Shown piece by piece: positions 30,451 to 38,292 of a stretch of 45,685 nt of DNA (position 1 is its first letter; every line of letters begins with the position of its first letter). A program made the position numbers and the translations under genes. The stretch is from a virus, in the IMG/VR virus record IMGVR_UViG_3300027908_000022, positions 1-45,685 of that record; one strand, 5' to 3'. The notes beneath the pieces are model-generated. The model was not told the origin of the DNA and did no database searches. It worked only from the letters and a program-made list of their open reading frames with translations.

Positions 30451-30473
30451 GGCGACTTGGATAACCAGTCGCC
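30451..30473 (-). terminator. Hairpin downstream of 30510-30689
   Basis: GGCGACT (30451-30457) and AGTCGCC (30467-30473) are perfect complements with a 9-base loop. No U-run on either strand; a terminator-like or operator element closing the small gene upstream. Confidence 0.45.
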
Positions 30474-30509
30474 GAAATGCTTGTCACTCGCCCCCAACGC
30501 AGGCCCAGC

Positions 30510-30689
30510 TCAGTCCAGGATGAGTGGGCGCTCCATCAGCGCACCGATTCTCATGCGTGGCTTGCCCGCGTCGTCCGTGATCACCGCCGAGCCGTCTGCG
30601 TCGGCCGCGCGCATGACGAGAGACGGATCGCTCTCGAACTCGTCCTGTCGGAAGCACTTGGGCTCGGATGGACGTTCTTCCGTGCTCAT
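30510..30689 (-). CDS. Small acidic phage protein, antitoxin-like in style
   Basis: 59 residues from ATG 30689: MSTEERPSEPKCFRQDEFESD, then SLVMRAADADGSAVITDDAGKPRMRIGA. The last part resembles the strand-turn-strand of Phd/antitoxin-type N-terminal domains (VxxAxxxGxVxITDxxGxPxxxI). No toxin gene is adjacent, so the resemblance may mean only a small DNA-binding fold. Divergent from the rightward gene at 30753. Confidence 0.55.
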   Translation of the reverse strand: MSTEERPSEPKCFRQDEFESDPSLVMRAADADGSAVITDDAGKPRMRIGALMERPLILD

Positions 30690-30752
30690 CGCAGCCCCCT
30701 GCCGTGATGATGCGCGACCGCCGCGCAGTCTGACAAGGAGCAACCGCAGGTA

Positions 30753-31121
30753 TTGCAGTGGTCCCATGGTGGCCTCCGATCACGGATCGTACAGTTCGAC
30801 GAGGCCGCACGCAAGCTGCGCGACGCCATGTTGGCTGCAACAGAGGGGGGCGCCGTATCGATCGAGGCGAGGCGACAAGCGATCGCAACGGCCGGCGCGG
30901 CGATCGACCTCTTTGAGAAGGCGCATGTTCTGGTCCTGACCATTCTCGAGGAGATCATCGCGGCCAACGAGAAGACGACTGGCGAGGACATGTCAGAGCA
31001 CAGAAAGCAGGCGGTCACAGAAGCCGGGGGTACGCGCAAGTACATCGGCGACGAGCGCGCTCGACTTGATGCGCTGGACTCGGCCCTGAAGGATCTCAAG
31101 GGACCGATCGGTCAAGCATAA
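30753..31121 (+). CDS. Helical phage protein on the opposite strand to its neighbours
   Basis: 122 residues from a TTG at 30753, with AAGGAG 12 bases upstream; the frame is closed by a stop shortly upstream, and the first ATG (residue 26) has no ribosome-binding site. Strongly helical and charged (FDEAARKLRDAMLAA, EARRQAIATAGAAIDLFEKAHVLVLTILEEIIAANE, DERARLDALDSALKDL). It overlaps the 3' end of 31096-31317 by 26 bases, tail to tail. It is the only rightward gene between 8.8 and 44.8 kb. Function not recognised. Confidence 0.6.
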   Translation: MQWSHGGLRSRIVQFDEAARKLRDAMLAATEGGAVSIEARRQAIATAGAAIDLFEKAHVLVLTILEEIIAANEKTTGEDMSEHRKQAVTEAGGTRKYIGDERARLDALDSALKDLKGPIGQA

Positions 31122-31317
31122 CCATCGAGCCGTCGGGCCCGATCCTCCAGCTTCCAAGAGGCGAGGTCATTGTCAGCGACCCATCGGCACCGCACTCGGT
31201 TCTGTAGACAGCATCGCCTTGCCTGGTCTCCAACGCGATTCCGCCGTCCGCCAGTAAGAGCGCCCGACCGGTAACCGGAGGTTCAGAGGTTGCCTTCGTC
31301 GTGGACACGGCCGTCAC
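31096..31317 (-). CDS. Small beta-rich phage protein, unknown
   Basis: 73 residues from a GTG at 31317 that overlaps the stop of 31314-31424 (GTGA). Short strands with Gly/Asp turns (GRALLLADGGIALETRQGDAVYR, SLTMTSPLGSWRIGPDGSMVML). No family recognised. Confidence 0.6.
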   Translation of the reverse strand: MTAVSTTKATSEPPVTGRALLLADGGIALETRQGDAVYRTECGADGSLTMTSPLGSWRIGPDGSMVMLDRSVP

Positions 31318-31424
31318 GCAGCCCCCGCGTCGCACCGGTCGCCCACGAGCCGGACGATCTCCGCGATGCACTTGGCGATCAGCACGACGGCCGGCGTGCT
31401 GTCCGTTGGGCTGGCTCCGCCCAT
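31314..31424 (-). CDS. 36-residue micro-protein with an amphipathic helix
   Basis: Reads MGGASPTDSTPAVVLIAKC, then an IAEIVRLVGDRC helix and an Ala-rich end. Start overlaps the upstream stop (TGATG) and stop overlaps the next start (GTGA), so the operon's spacing demands this gene although it is short. Confidence 0.6.
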   Translation of the reverse strand: MGGASPTDSTPAVVLIAKCIAEIVRLVGDRCDAGAA

Positions 31425-31624
31425 CACCCACTCTCTTTCGTGAGACGCTGCGTCCGCCAGTGCGCGCCGAACGTGTCGACCCGGATCGCGGCAGTCTCCC
31501 CGGTGTCGAGACGGAGCTGGATGTAGGGCGCTTCCTTGACGAACGCGCCCACCACCACGGCGCGCTCACCTTTCGGGAAGGCGCCGTGACCGCGGATGCA
31601 TTCGGCCGTGACGTCGTCGCTCAC
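31424..31624 (-). CDS. Small phage protein, OB/SH3-like strands, unknown
   Basis: 66 residues from a GTG at 31624 (GTGA overlap with the DUF2303 stop). KGERAVVVGAFVKEAPYIQLRLDTGETAAIRVDTF suggests a five-strand barrel. Confidence 0.6.
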   Translation of the reverse strand: MSDDVTAECIRGHGAFPKGERAVVVGAFVKEAPYIQLRLDTGETAAIRVDTFGAHWRTQRLTKESG

Positions 31625-32526
31625 TGCTCCGGCGTCCCCTCGATGACATCGAGCCCCGTCTCTTCGCCCACCGTGACGCACGCCTCGTTCAGGGCGTGGT
31701 CGAGGACAGCCTGGGCGCGGTGCATCTCGTACGACCACGAGATGACGCCCTGGTTCACGCGGTACCGGAGGCGCGTCGGGATCTGATACAGCTCGCCCTG
31801 TCGGAACACCGGCAGCGCCAGAAGAAACGCCTGCGGCACCTTGAGGGCCGCGCCGCCCGCGTCCGAGTGCGACTCCTCGAACGCCATCGAGATTTCGCCC
31901 GTGCCGAGGCGCACGTGCTGCTTGACGCGCTGCCCGACGTGCAGCTCGAGCCCACGGCTCACCTCGAGGAGCTTGCTCGGGCTCGCGAATCCGCAGGACA
32001 AGAGCTCGACGAACGCCTTTGCACCTTCGCCAGCGGCCGCCGGATCGGCAATCTCCGTGATGTGGTCCTCGAGCCATGCCGCGAACGCGTCTTGGCCCAT
32101 CTTGCCGCCGTTCGAGCCGCTCCACGCTTTCCACTCATCGCTGAACGGAAACAGATATTCGCCACGGTGTACGCCGAACCGCGGATCCCCATCAGCCCCC
32201 TTGCGGTGGTAGTCGAACACGCAGCGCAGACAGGGACCCGACCGGTCCATGAAGACGAGCGAGTCCCCGTCCTTGAACCGCTTGGTGTGGGCGATGAACG
32301 ACTCGAGGGTCGTGAGCTTCGCCGTGCCCTTGCGGCGCTCGGGCTGGGTCCGATATTCCTCGAGGAGCCGCTTGACCGAGTGCTGGTGATATCCGCCCGA
32401 TTCGTTCGGGACCAGTAGCACCTGGGCCTTGAGCTCTTCGTCCTCGATCTCGATCTCGATCGTCTGCGGCCTCTGCGCTCCCTCGATAGCGAGCTTGGCT
32501 CCCGCCTCGGCCTCCGTATCACTCAT
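31621..32526 (-). CDS. DUF2303 (YfdQ-like) phage protein
   Basis: 301 residues from ATG 32526. The central block LESFIAHTKRFKDGDSLVFMDR..., VFDYH, RFGVHRGEYLFPFSDEWKAWSGSNGGKMGQDAFAAWLEDHI is the DUF2303 signature. These proteins are common in phage early regions beside recombination genes, but the biochemical role is not established. Its start overlaps 32519-32944 by eight bases; the pairing of these two genes is itself common. Confidence 0.85.
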   Translation of the reverse strand: MSDTEAEAGAKLAIEGAQRPQTIEIEIEDEELKAQVLLVPNESGGYHQHSVKRLLEEYRTQPERRKGTAKLTTLESFIAHTKRFKDGDSLVFMDRSGPCLRCVFDYHRKGADGDPRFGVHRGEYLFPFSDEWKAWSGSNGGKMGQDAFAAWLEDHITEIADPAAAGEGAKAFVELLSCGFASPSKLLEVSRGLELHVGQRVKQHVRLGTGEISMAFEESHSDAGGAALKVPQAFLLALPVFRQGELYQIPTRLRYRVNQGVISWSYEMHRAQAVLDHALNEACVTVGEETGLDVIEGTPEQ

Positions 32527-32944
32527 GGCTGCCTCCCTCGGCGACGACGCCGTCCTCGTCATGCGCGACCGGCTTCGCGGCCTCCTTCAAGGCGTCGCGA
32601 TTCGCCTTCGTGAAGCTGACCTCCCTAAGCGGCAGCTTCGTCTGTCGCGGATTCTCGTTGGCGAGCACGTTGCCCTTGCCCATCCAGAACACCGAGCGAC
32701 CGCGCGGCGCCTTCGGCTCCTTGACGACGATCTCGCTGTCGATCATGACGGTGCCGCCCTGCGAATCGCACGTCAGCTTGAGCTTCAGCGTGAGCTCGCC
32801 CTTCGCCTTGCCGACGTTGTCCGCCTGCTTGGCGAGCTTGTCGTTCATTTCTTGCAGCTTGTCCCCGAGGTCGACCAGAAGCTGTCCGTCCTCGAGGTTC
32901 TGGAGCAACTGCCCGAAGCCCCTCACGTTTCCGCCGTCCGTCAT
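32519..32944 (-). CDS. Conserved phage protein paired with DUF2303
   Basis: 141 residues. N-terminal coiled coil (LLQNLEDGQLLVDLGDKLQEMNDKLAKQADNVGKAKGELTLKLKL), a strand-rich middle and PRGRSVFWMGKGNVLANENPRQTKLPLREV toward the end, a segment I recall from proteins that usually precede DUF2303 genes. Possibly a subunit of the same complex. An inverted repeat sits 28 bases upstream. Confidence 0.7.
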   Translation of the reverse strand: MTDGGNVRGFGQLLQNLEDGQLLVDLGDKLQEMNDKLAKQADNVGKAKGELTLKLKLTCDSQGGTVMIDSEIVVKEPKAPRGRSVFWMGKGNVLANENPRQTKLPLREVSFTKANRDALKEAAKPVAHDEDGVVAEGGSHE

Positions 32945-32971
32945 GTTTTGCCGCCTTTCGTGCTCAGCAGT

Positions 32972-32992
32972 TATGCCCGTTCCGGGGGCATA
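32972..32992 (-). promoter_or_regulatory. Inverted repeat TATGCCC/GGGCATA upstream of the DUF2303 pair
   Basis: Perfect 7-base arms (32972-32978, 32986-32992) with a 7-base centre, in the only intergenic gap (32945-33004) of this sub-operon. Operator or small hairpin; no convincing -10 was found beside it. Confidence 0.5.
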
Positions 32993-33004
32993 TGTCTAGT
33001 GCGT

Positions 33005-33205
33005 TCAGGCCCAGACTTCGTGGATCACCGGATCGTCTTGCGCGTAGCGGCCGAGGTTCGCGAGGCCCTGCGGAATGCTACGGCGCGCGTCGTCCAGCGT
33101 CTCGAATGCATAGGCTACGATCGACGGCTCCTTGTCGTACCACTGCCGCACCACCCACTTATCCGGGAAGTCGCGCGGACTGCAGTAGATCACCCAGAGG
33201 ATCAC
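33005..33205 (-). CDS. Small phage protein, unknown
   Basis: 66 residues from a GTG at 33205 (GTGA overlap). LWVIYCSPRDFPDKWVVRQWYDKEPSIVAYAFETLDDARRSIP suggests a small alpha/beta domain with aromatic strands. Confidence 0.6.
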   Translation of the reverse strand: MILWVIYCSPRDFPDKWVVRQWYDKEPSIVAYAFETLDDARRSIPQGLANLGRYAQDDPVIHEVWA

Positions 33206-33477
33206 GACGTTCCCGCAGCGCCCATCGCGAGACGCTCGGCATACACCATCTCTTTGAGCTTCTCGCCAAGCCGGAGGGCGTATGCAAGCTCGTGCTCTCT
33301 CGGCGGGCACCCCGAGATGATGAGCTCGACGACCTCCCCGAGGACGGCGAGCCGGATCGTGCGAAGCCGCGCCTCAATGGCGTCCGTCGCGATCGCGCGC
33401 GTATCGGCGGGGACTCCCAGCCCGTGCCAGAGCTTCTCGATGATCTCCACGGCCAGGGCCCGCACGTCGTCGCTCAT
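33202..33477 (-). CDS. Small helical phage protein, unknown
   Basis: 91 residues from ATG 33477 (ATGA overlap). Helical throughout (ALAVEIIEKLWHGLG, AIEARLRTIRLAVLGEVVELIISG, ELAYALRLGEKLKEMVYAERLAMG). No family recognised. Confidence 0.6.
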   Translation of the reverse strand: MSDDVRALAVEIIEKLWHGLGVPADTRAIATDAIEARLRTIRLAVLGEVVELIISGCPPREHELAYALRLGEKLKEMVYAERLAMGAAGTS

Positions 33478-33701
33478 GGCTCGTACTTCTCCCCCAGGTA
33501 TTTCTCGGCGCACGCGCGGCAGTAAAGGCCGTGTCGAATGTCGATGTTGTCAGCTCGCCACGCAGGCGCCGTGACAAGATGGTCCGGAATGTCGTGCCCG
33601 AAGAACCCCATGGCTGCGGCACATCGCCAACCGCCAGTGAAAAACGAGTCGCTCGGTACTCCGCGCGGAGGTCCGTATGGGATATCGTTGGTCCAGCTCA
33701 T
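33474..33701 (-). CDS. Small phage protein with CRAC motif
   Basis: 75 residues from ATG 33701. Gly/aromatic-rich N-terminal half and a C-terminal HGLYCRACAEKYLGEKY with C65-x2-C68, perhaps half of a zinc site. Overlaps both neighbours by four bases. Confidence 0.6.
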   Translation of the reverse strand: MSWTNDIPYGPPRGVPSDSFFTGGWRCAAAMGFFGHDIPDHLVTAPAWRADNIDIRHGLYCRACAEKYLGEKYEP

Positions 33702-33880
33702 GATGGTTGCTCCGTGAAGACCTTCTCCCGATTGACCGCGAGCATCAGGCGCGCGGTATCGGCGAGCAGGGTGAGGGTGTTGCGCGAGCACGCGGGGCAC
33801 TCGCATCGATTGCGCAGCCGCCAGATCACTCCGACGAGCCAGCAGTGCGCGATGCGCTGGGCGTGGTCGACGGGTGTCAC
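33698..33880 (-). CDS. Small phage protein with CxC..C motif
   Basis: 60 residues from a GTG at 33880 (GTGA overlap). IAHCWLVGVIWRLRNRCECPACSRNTL carries C13, C26, C28 and C31, a compact metal-site candidate, followed by an amphipathic helix. Confidence 0.6.
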   Translation of the reverse strand: MTPVDHAQRIAHCWLVGVIWRLRNRCECPACSRNTLTLLADTARLMLAVNREKVFTEQPS

Positions 33881-34038
33881 GGCCCAACCTTGAGGCACCG
33901 TGCCGGCAAGTCCTTGAGCGGCATCCATCCGAGGCTGTCGCAGTCCGCCAGGCACGACACGTAGATCGCGCTCACGACGAGCACCGCCGAGAATAGCACC
34001 ATCAGCGGCCACGCGAGCCAGTCTTCACGCCGAATCAT
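33877..34038 (-). CDS. 53-residue membrane protein
   Basis: Starts MIRREDWLAW, then one hydrophobic segment (about 11-29) and a short Cys-containing tail ending KVGP. The basic N-terminus suggests a cytoplasmic start with the tail outside. Four-base overlaps on both sides define it. Confidence 0.6.
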   Translation of the reverse strand: MIRREDWLAWPLMVLFSAVLVVSAIYVSCLADCDSLGWMPLKDLPARCLKVGP

Positions 34039-34520
34039 GGGACCTCCTCGATCCGCTCGATCCGGATCTCGACGCCATATATACCACGCTTGACCTTGCG
34101 CTGGTCAAGGACCCACGTGAAGGCCCGGTTATCGTCGCGGAGCTGGAAGACGTCGGCCACGCCATCGATCAGAGGCTTGCACGCCGCGCCAAGTCCGTCC
34201 CACGCGTCCAGCTTCCCGGCGCTGAGGCGCGTGATGGTCACCCGCGCTGGGAGCAGCATGTGGGGATGGAATCCAGCTGCACGAATGTGAGCGCCCACCG
34301 TGAGCCGCGTCGCGTTGCGGATGCCGGCCCGCTCCCGAGCTCGGATGATCGCCGCGAGACGGCTGTTGCCTTGCGCGCCGTTATTTGGATTTCGCGTGCG
34401 AACCGGAAGCGTGGCGATGACGTACGTAGGGAATATTATCAGCGGCGGCTCGGGCGGAACGCCGGCCGCGCAGGCCTTGCACCGGAGAGAGCCCTTTGCG
34501 GCGCTGCATGTGTGCCGCAT
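34035..34520 (-). CDS. RusA-like Holliday-junction resolvase (putative)
   Basis: 161 residues. The C-terminal half carries AACKPLIDGVADVFQLRDDNRAFTWVLDQRKVKRGIYGVEIRIERI, matching the RusA core: K-x2-x-D plus a DD pair before a basic strand, the set of acids that hold Mg2+ at branched DNA. The N-terminal part is divergent (C5, C14, C17 and a Pro-rich patch). It would cut recombination or replication intermediates before packaging. Located next to the antirepressor, with a TAATG junction. Confidence 0.65.
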   Translation of the reverse strand: MRHTCSAAKGSLRCKACAAGVPPEPPLIIFPTYVIATLPVRTRNPNNGAQGNSRLAAIIRARERAGIRNATRLTVGAHIRAAGFHPHMLLPARVTITRLSAGKLDAWDGLGAACKPLIDGVADVFQLRDDNRAFTWVLDQRKVKRGIYGVEIRIERIEEVP

Positions 34521-35302
34521 TAGTTATCCATCGACAGTTGCAGCATTGCGTCGCCATAGTGACGCTCCATGCGACGCCAGAAATCGTCCTTGTTCGCACT
34601 TTGGTGTGCGAGGGCCTCCACGATGTCGAGCTGAGACGCCAAGTAGTCTCGGCCCTCCGGCGTCAACAGTTGGTGATGGTTGCTGCCGAAGTGCGGGGTC
34701 GGATTGCGAACCTTGAATTCCCGTCCGCCTTCGCACGAGAAAATCGTGTCATATATTTTTCGGTTCGTGCTCGCCAGAAACCTAGGGTGACTGCCGCCGT
34801 CGTGTTGCACGCCGTGCAGCGCCGCGAGCGCCTTCACCAGCGTTGGCTTGAACATGATCTCCCAGTCGCCCGTCGCCTTTGGCAAAAGAAACGCGTCGTA
34901 TAGTCGTCGAAGAATGCTGCTGTTTATGCGCGTCGCAGCTGCCTGCTGTTCCAGGAACTGACGAAACACACGCACCATCAGCTTGCGCACCTCGGCGGCC
35001 TTTGGTGTGGCCGCGTGCACGCACACCATGAGGGTTTGATCCTGGTCGAGCCAAGCTTCCTCAACCTCGACGGCCCGAGTACTGCCCGCCTTCGCGATTA
35101 CGCGCGCCACCGTGGCGCGCGTAATAACGTATGCAATTTCGCCATCTTCCACCAACCTTTTGATGAGCTTTCGTATATCCCTAGGCTGCTTGAAGCCGAG
35201 CCGCTTGGCCAAGTCGATGTCCCTCACCCTGGGTTCGCCGTCTTCATCCGACTGGAGAGACAGTCCGTCCACACAAAACGCCACCATCTGTTTTTTCGCC
35301 AT
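34520..35302 (-). CDS. P63C-domain phage antirepressor-like protein
   Basis: 260 residues. N-terminal RVRDIDLAKRLGFKQPRDIRKLIKRL is an HTH of the antirepressor type. The C-terminal half (FKPTLVKALAALHG, HPRFLASTNRKIYDTIF, NPTPHFGSNHHQLLTPEGRDYLASQLDIVEALAHQS) is the P63C domain. It has its own promoter at 35324-35329. Role: probably controls a repressor or early transcription. It is the first gene of its transcript. Confidence 0.8.
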   Translation of the reverse strand: MAKKQMVAFCVDGLSLQSDEDGEPRVRDIDLAKRLGFKQPRDIRKLIKRLVEDGEIAYVITRATVARVIAKAGSTRAVEVEEAWLDQDQTLMVCVHAATPKAAEVRKLMVRVFRQFLEQQAAATRINSSILRRLYDAFLLPKATGDWEIMFKPTLVKALAALHGVQHDGGSHPRFLASTNRKIYDTIFSCEGGREFKVRNPTPHFGSNHHQLLTPEGRDYLASQLDIVEALAHQSANKDDFWRRMERHYGDAMLQLSMDN

Positions 35303-35323
35303 GTTCCTCGCTCCTCACCGTCA

Positions 35324-35329
35324 ATTATA
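35324..35329 (-). promoter_or_regulatory. Extended -10 promoter (TATAAT) for the antirepressor
   Basis: The minus strand reads TGCTG then a perfect TATAAT, 21 bases before ATG 35302, with GAGGAG in between. No good -35 is present; the upstream region is a CG-alternating run. TTGAC, the half-site of the GTCAA-N7-TTGAC element, directly follows the -10. Confidence 0.65.
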
Positions 35330-35355
35330 CAGCACCCGGCCCTCGCGCGCGCGCG

Positions 35356-37098
35356 TCATCCGAATAGGCTTCCCTGCTCGGCGCGCCTCTCCTGCACCTC
35401 GCACTCCGTCGGGTTGACGTGCGCCGGAACCTCGGCCCACCGCTTGAGCCGGGCATGGGCGATGCGGATGTAGCCGCGCTCGTCGTCGTCCGCTGTGCGC
35501 TGGATGCCGACGACGTGGCCCCAGCCGGCGCGGAGGGCTCCGATCATCTCCGAGCCGACCCCGGCATAGGGAACGAGCAGGCGGCGGCCTTCCCCGGGCG
35601 GGAGAATGAGCCGGGCGAGGTACCGGGCGAGCTCGATGGGTTTGATGGTCGGATGCCCGTTGCGGACAGCGGGCCCGATTCCGATGAACTCCGGCGTGTG
35701 GGCCCCATCCGGACACGGAGTGGCAGCGCGGCCACCACCGAGGTGTAGACCGCAGGACGCGCACCGGAATCTCGCGGCTCCGGCGCCGCGACCTGCTCCA
35801 GCTCGAGCGCTGGCGTTCCCCGCGCTATCCGGATCGCGGTTAGTGAGGTCATCGGCCTTGAGCGCCGGCAAATCCTCGCATCCGAACTCCCGCTCGAAGC
35901 GGGACGCCTTGGCGCAAAAGAAGAACCGCGAGGCCCCGCCGGAGTCGCCGCGGGCGGTCCCCGCCGAATCGATACCTCCGAACATCCCGCCGCCGTAGCC
36001 CTCGCGGTGGACACCGCCGCCGGACATGCCGGGCCGGTCCCCTGACTGGGCATCCAGCATCGCAATCGGACAATCGTCGACGCACTCCCATGCCTCGACC
36101 TGTTCCTTGCCGTCGGGGCCGGCGTAGCTCATGTCGGCGAGCGCCGGCTTCGCCTCGTCACCGCCGAAGGTCCGACCGCCGCCGTTCGTGCGATGGGCGG
36201 TTCCGGTCGAGACCCGTTTCGTCCCGACGCGCCGGCACCCCTCGTCGTGCGACATCACGACGTTTGCGGGCCAGCGGCCTTCCGGGGCTGTATCGGGACC
36301 GTGGAACGTCTCGCCGCTGGTCGAGCGACCGGCATTCCCGTGGCCGAGACATCGACCGTCGGCGCTGCGGTTCGTGCAGTTCGTCCCGGCGCCGGCTCCC
36401 GCAATCCGGCACGCGTCAATCGCGAGCGCCCCGGTCCCGTGCTCGAGCACGGTCTGCACGACGGTGCCGTCGAGCGGCTTGCGGGCGAGAATGCAGGGTT
36501 CTCTGGCGGGCTTGAGGGCCGTTCCATAGCCGGCGAAGCGGGCAGCCTCCTCGGTGGCCGGCGCCGTCACTCGGCTGATGAGGTACCCGCGCTCGTCGGT
36601 GTCTCGGCTCTCTGCGCCTAGCGCCGTGCCGCTCTTCTCGTTGTTGGCGTACTTCCAGCGCCCGACCGTCTCGGACACGACGCGACGCTCGACGCCCGCC
36701 GCCTTGTCGATCGCCTTGCTGACATCGAGTGATTTCGGAAATCCGCTCGCATAAATCCAGTCAATACAGTCCCTTATCTCGAATCCGGCCGCCCGCATCC
36801 CGATCGAGATGAGATCCTGCGTGCGCGTGCCGGCAAAGACGAGCAGGTGCGCGCCCGGCTTGAGGACCCGGAAGACCTCGCGCCACACGGCGACGGGCGG
36901 GATCTGCCAAGTCTTCCCCATGAAGTCGCCACCCATGTCGAGGCCGCCCTCGCCGAGGATGTACGCCGCAAGCTGCCTCGCCGTGGGCTCCCGCGTCCCG
37001 AGCCCGTACGGCGGGTCCGACAGGACGCCATCGAAGCTCGCTTCGGGGAGCGTTCGGAGGACTTCGAGGCAATCGCCTTCGAGCAGCTCGTAGCTCAC
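35356..37098 (-). CDS. DNA methyltransferase (beta-class N4/N6 type)
   Basis: 580 residues from a GTG at 37098 (GTGA overlap). Motif IV DPPYG at 28-32 comes first and the SAM-binding motif (LLVPYAGVGSEMIGAL, about 505-520) last, the beta order. HPTIKPIELARYLARLI is the conserved motif before the SAM site, as in phage D12/N6_N4 Mtase proteins. A long central insertion contains a CASCGLHLGG...C zinc-like patch. No restriction endonuclease partner was found, so it is an orphan enzyme, likely protecting phage DNA. The methylated site cannot be read from the sequence. Confidence 0.85.
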   Translation of the reverse strand: MSYELLEGDCLEVLRTLPEASFDGVLSDPPYGLGTREPTARQLAAYILGEGGLDMGGDFMGKTWQIPPVAVWREVFRVLKPGAHLLVFAGTRTQDLISIGMRAAGFEIRDCIDWIYASGFPKSLDVSKAIDKAAGVERRVVSETVGRWKYANNEKSGTALGAESRDTDERGYLISRVTAPATEEAARFAGYGTALKPAREPCILARKPLDGTVVQTVLEHGTGALAIDACRIAGAGAGTNCTNRSADGRCLGHGNAGRSTSGETFHGPDTAPEGRWPANVVMSHDEGCRRVGTKRVSTGTAHRTNGGGRTFGGDEAKPALADMSYAGPDGKEQVEAWECVDDCPIAMLDAQSGDRPGMSGGGVHREGYGGGMFGGIDSAGTARGDSGGASRFFFCAKASRFEREFGCEDLPALKADDLTNRDPDSAGNASARAGAGRGAGAARFRCASCGLHLGGGRAATPCPDGAHTPEFIGIGPAVRNGHPTIKPIELARYLARLILPPGEGRRLLVPYAGVGSEMIGALRAGWGHVVGIQRTADDDERGYIRIAHARLKRWAEVPAHVNPTECEVQERRAEQGSLFG

Positions 37099-37301
37099 GG
37101 CAGCGCCCCCGCAGCCTTCTCCGCGGCGACCCACTCGCGGAGGGCCTGCAAGGCCTCACGCCTGGACTCCATCGCCAGTCCGCAGCCGATGGCGATGGCC
37201 TCCGCTTCGACCATCCGCACTCCGGCCAAGAGCGCCAGGTCCCGCTTTGCCGCAGCCGACCGCTTCTTCGTCATGCCTGCAGGTGCAATATTCGTCGTCA
37301 T
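37095..37301 (-). CDS. Small helical phage protein, unknown
   Basis: 68 residues, basic then helical (TKKRSAAAKRDLALLAGVRMVEAEAIAIGCGLAMESRREALQALREWVAAEKA). Four-base overlaps with both neighbours. Confidence 0.6.
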   Translation of the reverse strand: MTTNIAPAGMTKKRSAAAKRDLALLAGVRMVEAEAIAIGCGLAMESRREALQALREWVAAEKAAGALP

Positions 37302-37561
37302 GGTTTCCTCATGAGGGCCGCCCGTTTTTCCGTCGCGTCGGCCATCTTCATCAGATACACGCCGATCTCCCGAGCGCAGTCCGTCGGCATGTCATAAGCG
37401 TGGCCGAACCGGTCGAATTCGAGCCGCACCCAGCCATCATGTTTGCGACTCCGGCTCACGGTGATTTCCTCGCGCATGACGCCGCGACGGCGGTAGTAGG
37501 CGTGCCGTGCCAAGAGCACGCCGAGCAGGAACCACACGGTCGCCGTGTACCAGGGAATCAT
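37298..37561 (-). CDS. Small membrane-anchored phage protein
   Basis: 87 residues from ATG 37561. One N-terminal hydrophobic segment (IPWYTATVWFLLGVLLA) followed by RHAYYRRRG and a soluble domain with strands and a helix (GVYLMKMADATEKRAAL). N-terminal signal anchor with cytoplasmic basic stop is likely. Confidence 0.6.
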   Translation of the reverse strand: MIPWYTATVWFLLGVLLARHAYYRRRGVMREEITVSRSRKHDGWVRLEFDRFGHAYDMPTDCAREIGVYLMKMADATEKRAALMRKP

Positions 37562-37707
37562 AACGGCAGTTCCACGGTCTTGCGCTTGGTCGGCGTCGCC
37601 TCGGCGACCATGGCCTCGAGCTCGGTGCGGGCCTCGGCGAGAGTGTCCGTTGGACGCCAGCGACTTTGCCATTGCTGCACGGCATGGCCTGAGACGTAGA
37701 GTCTCAT
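37558..37707 (-). CDS. 49-residue phage protein (SGHAxxxWxxR type)
   Basis: MRLYVSGHAVQQWQSRW, then DTLAEARTELEAMVAEA, a short pattern seen in several phage proteins with a conserved HAxxxWxxR, as I recall it. Four-base overlaps fix the gene; function unknown. Confidence 0.6.
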   Translation of the reverse strand: MRLYVSGHAVQQWQSRWRPTDTLAEARTELEAMVAEATPTKRKTVELPL

Positions 37708-37910
37708 TGGCAAGACCTCACTGCGGAAATGGCCGCCCACACAAGCAGGCCGATCACCGGTATGGCCACGAGCACCGCAAGCACGGTGTCCGAAACGAAC
37801 TCCGCCCGGGTGCACTGCGAGCACGGCGCGGGGTTCATGTGGTCCTCGCAGACGGGCGGGGGTGGTGGAATGGGTGGCTTTGGCGTGGGCCGGCGTCGTA
37901 TGGCGCTCAC
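37704..37910 (-). CDS. Small membrane protein with Pro-rich N-terminus
   Basis: 68 residues from a GTG at 37910. Pro-rich head (PTPKPPIPPPPPV), Cys cluster (C21, C30, C33) and one hydrophobic C-terminal segment (TVLAVLVAIPVIGLLVWAAI). Confidence 0.55.
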   Translation of the reverse strand: MSAIRRRPTPKPPIPPPPPVCEDHMNPAPCSQCTRAEFVSDTVLAVLVAIPVIGLLVWAAISAVRSCQ

Positions 37911-37978
37911 GACACCCTCTCGTCCGGTCGCAGCGCCGCCTCGAGGATTTGGTACTCCGCCGCGTCGAGGCCCCTCAC
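37907..37978 (-). CDS. 23-residue micro-ORF in the overlap chain
   Basis: A GTG at 37978 overlaps the upstream stop (GTGA) and the frame ends in TGA at 37909-37907, overlapping the next GTG. The product (RGLDAAEYQILEAAL then RPDERVS) looks like the N-terminal helix of a longer phage protein that has been truncated. It may be translated mainly to couple ribosomes between neighbours. Confidence 0.4.
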   Translation of the reverse strand: MRGLDAAEYQILEAALRPDERVS

Positions 37979-38292
37979 GACGTCACCGCGTGCAGCAGCC
38001 AGCCGAAGCCGCAGAGCGTGGCCGTGCGCACGGCCATTTTGGCGAACATCCACAGAACCTGATCGTTCACGGGTTTCGATGGGTCGCGCTTTTCGGGTGT
38101 CACCGTGTAAAAACAGGCGACCACCACAGAGACCCCGGCCGCGCCGCCGAGGCCGAGGTGCGGGGCCCCGAGCGGGACCGCAAACCAGTTCCAGTTGAGC
38201 ATCACGCAGAGGGCGTTCGCCGCAATGCTGAGCGGCAGCCCGATGAAGAAAACCACGGCCGCCGCGAGGCAGCCGCTTTCCTTGTCGCTCAT
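37975..38292 (-). CDS. Phage membrane protein, three hydrophobic segments
   Basis: 105 residues from ATG 38292. Hydrophobic segments at about 8-32, 46-64 and 80-102, and a short loop EKRDPSKPVND. ATGA overlap with the helicase loader. Confidence 0.65.
   Translation of the reverse strand: MSDKESGCLAAAVVFFIGLPLSIAANALCVMLNWNWFAVPLGAPHLGLGGAAGVSVVVACFYTVTPEKRDPSKPVNDQVLWMFAKMAVRTATLCGFGWLLHAVTS

Noticed and set aside
30510-30689. Toxin-antitoxin pair
   Set aside because: The antitoxin-like small protein has no adjacent toxin-like gene; the neighbour at 30753 is a plain helical protein on the other strand.
34086-34110. TTGACC...GGTCAAGG inverted pair resembling the shared operator
   Set aside because: Half-sites are in the opposite order and lie inside the RusA-like gene, so it is not the same element.
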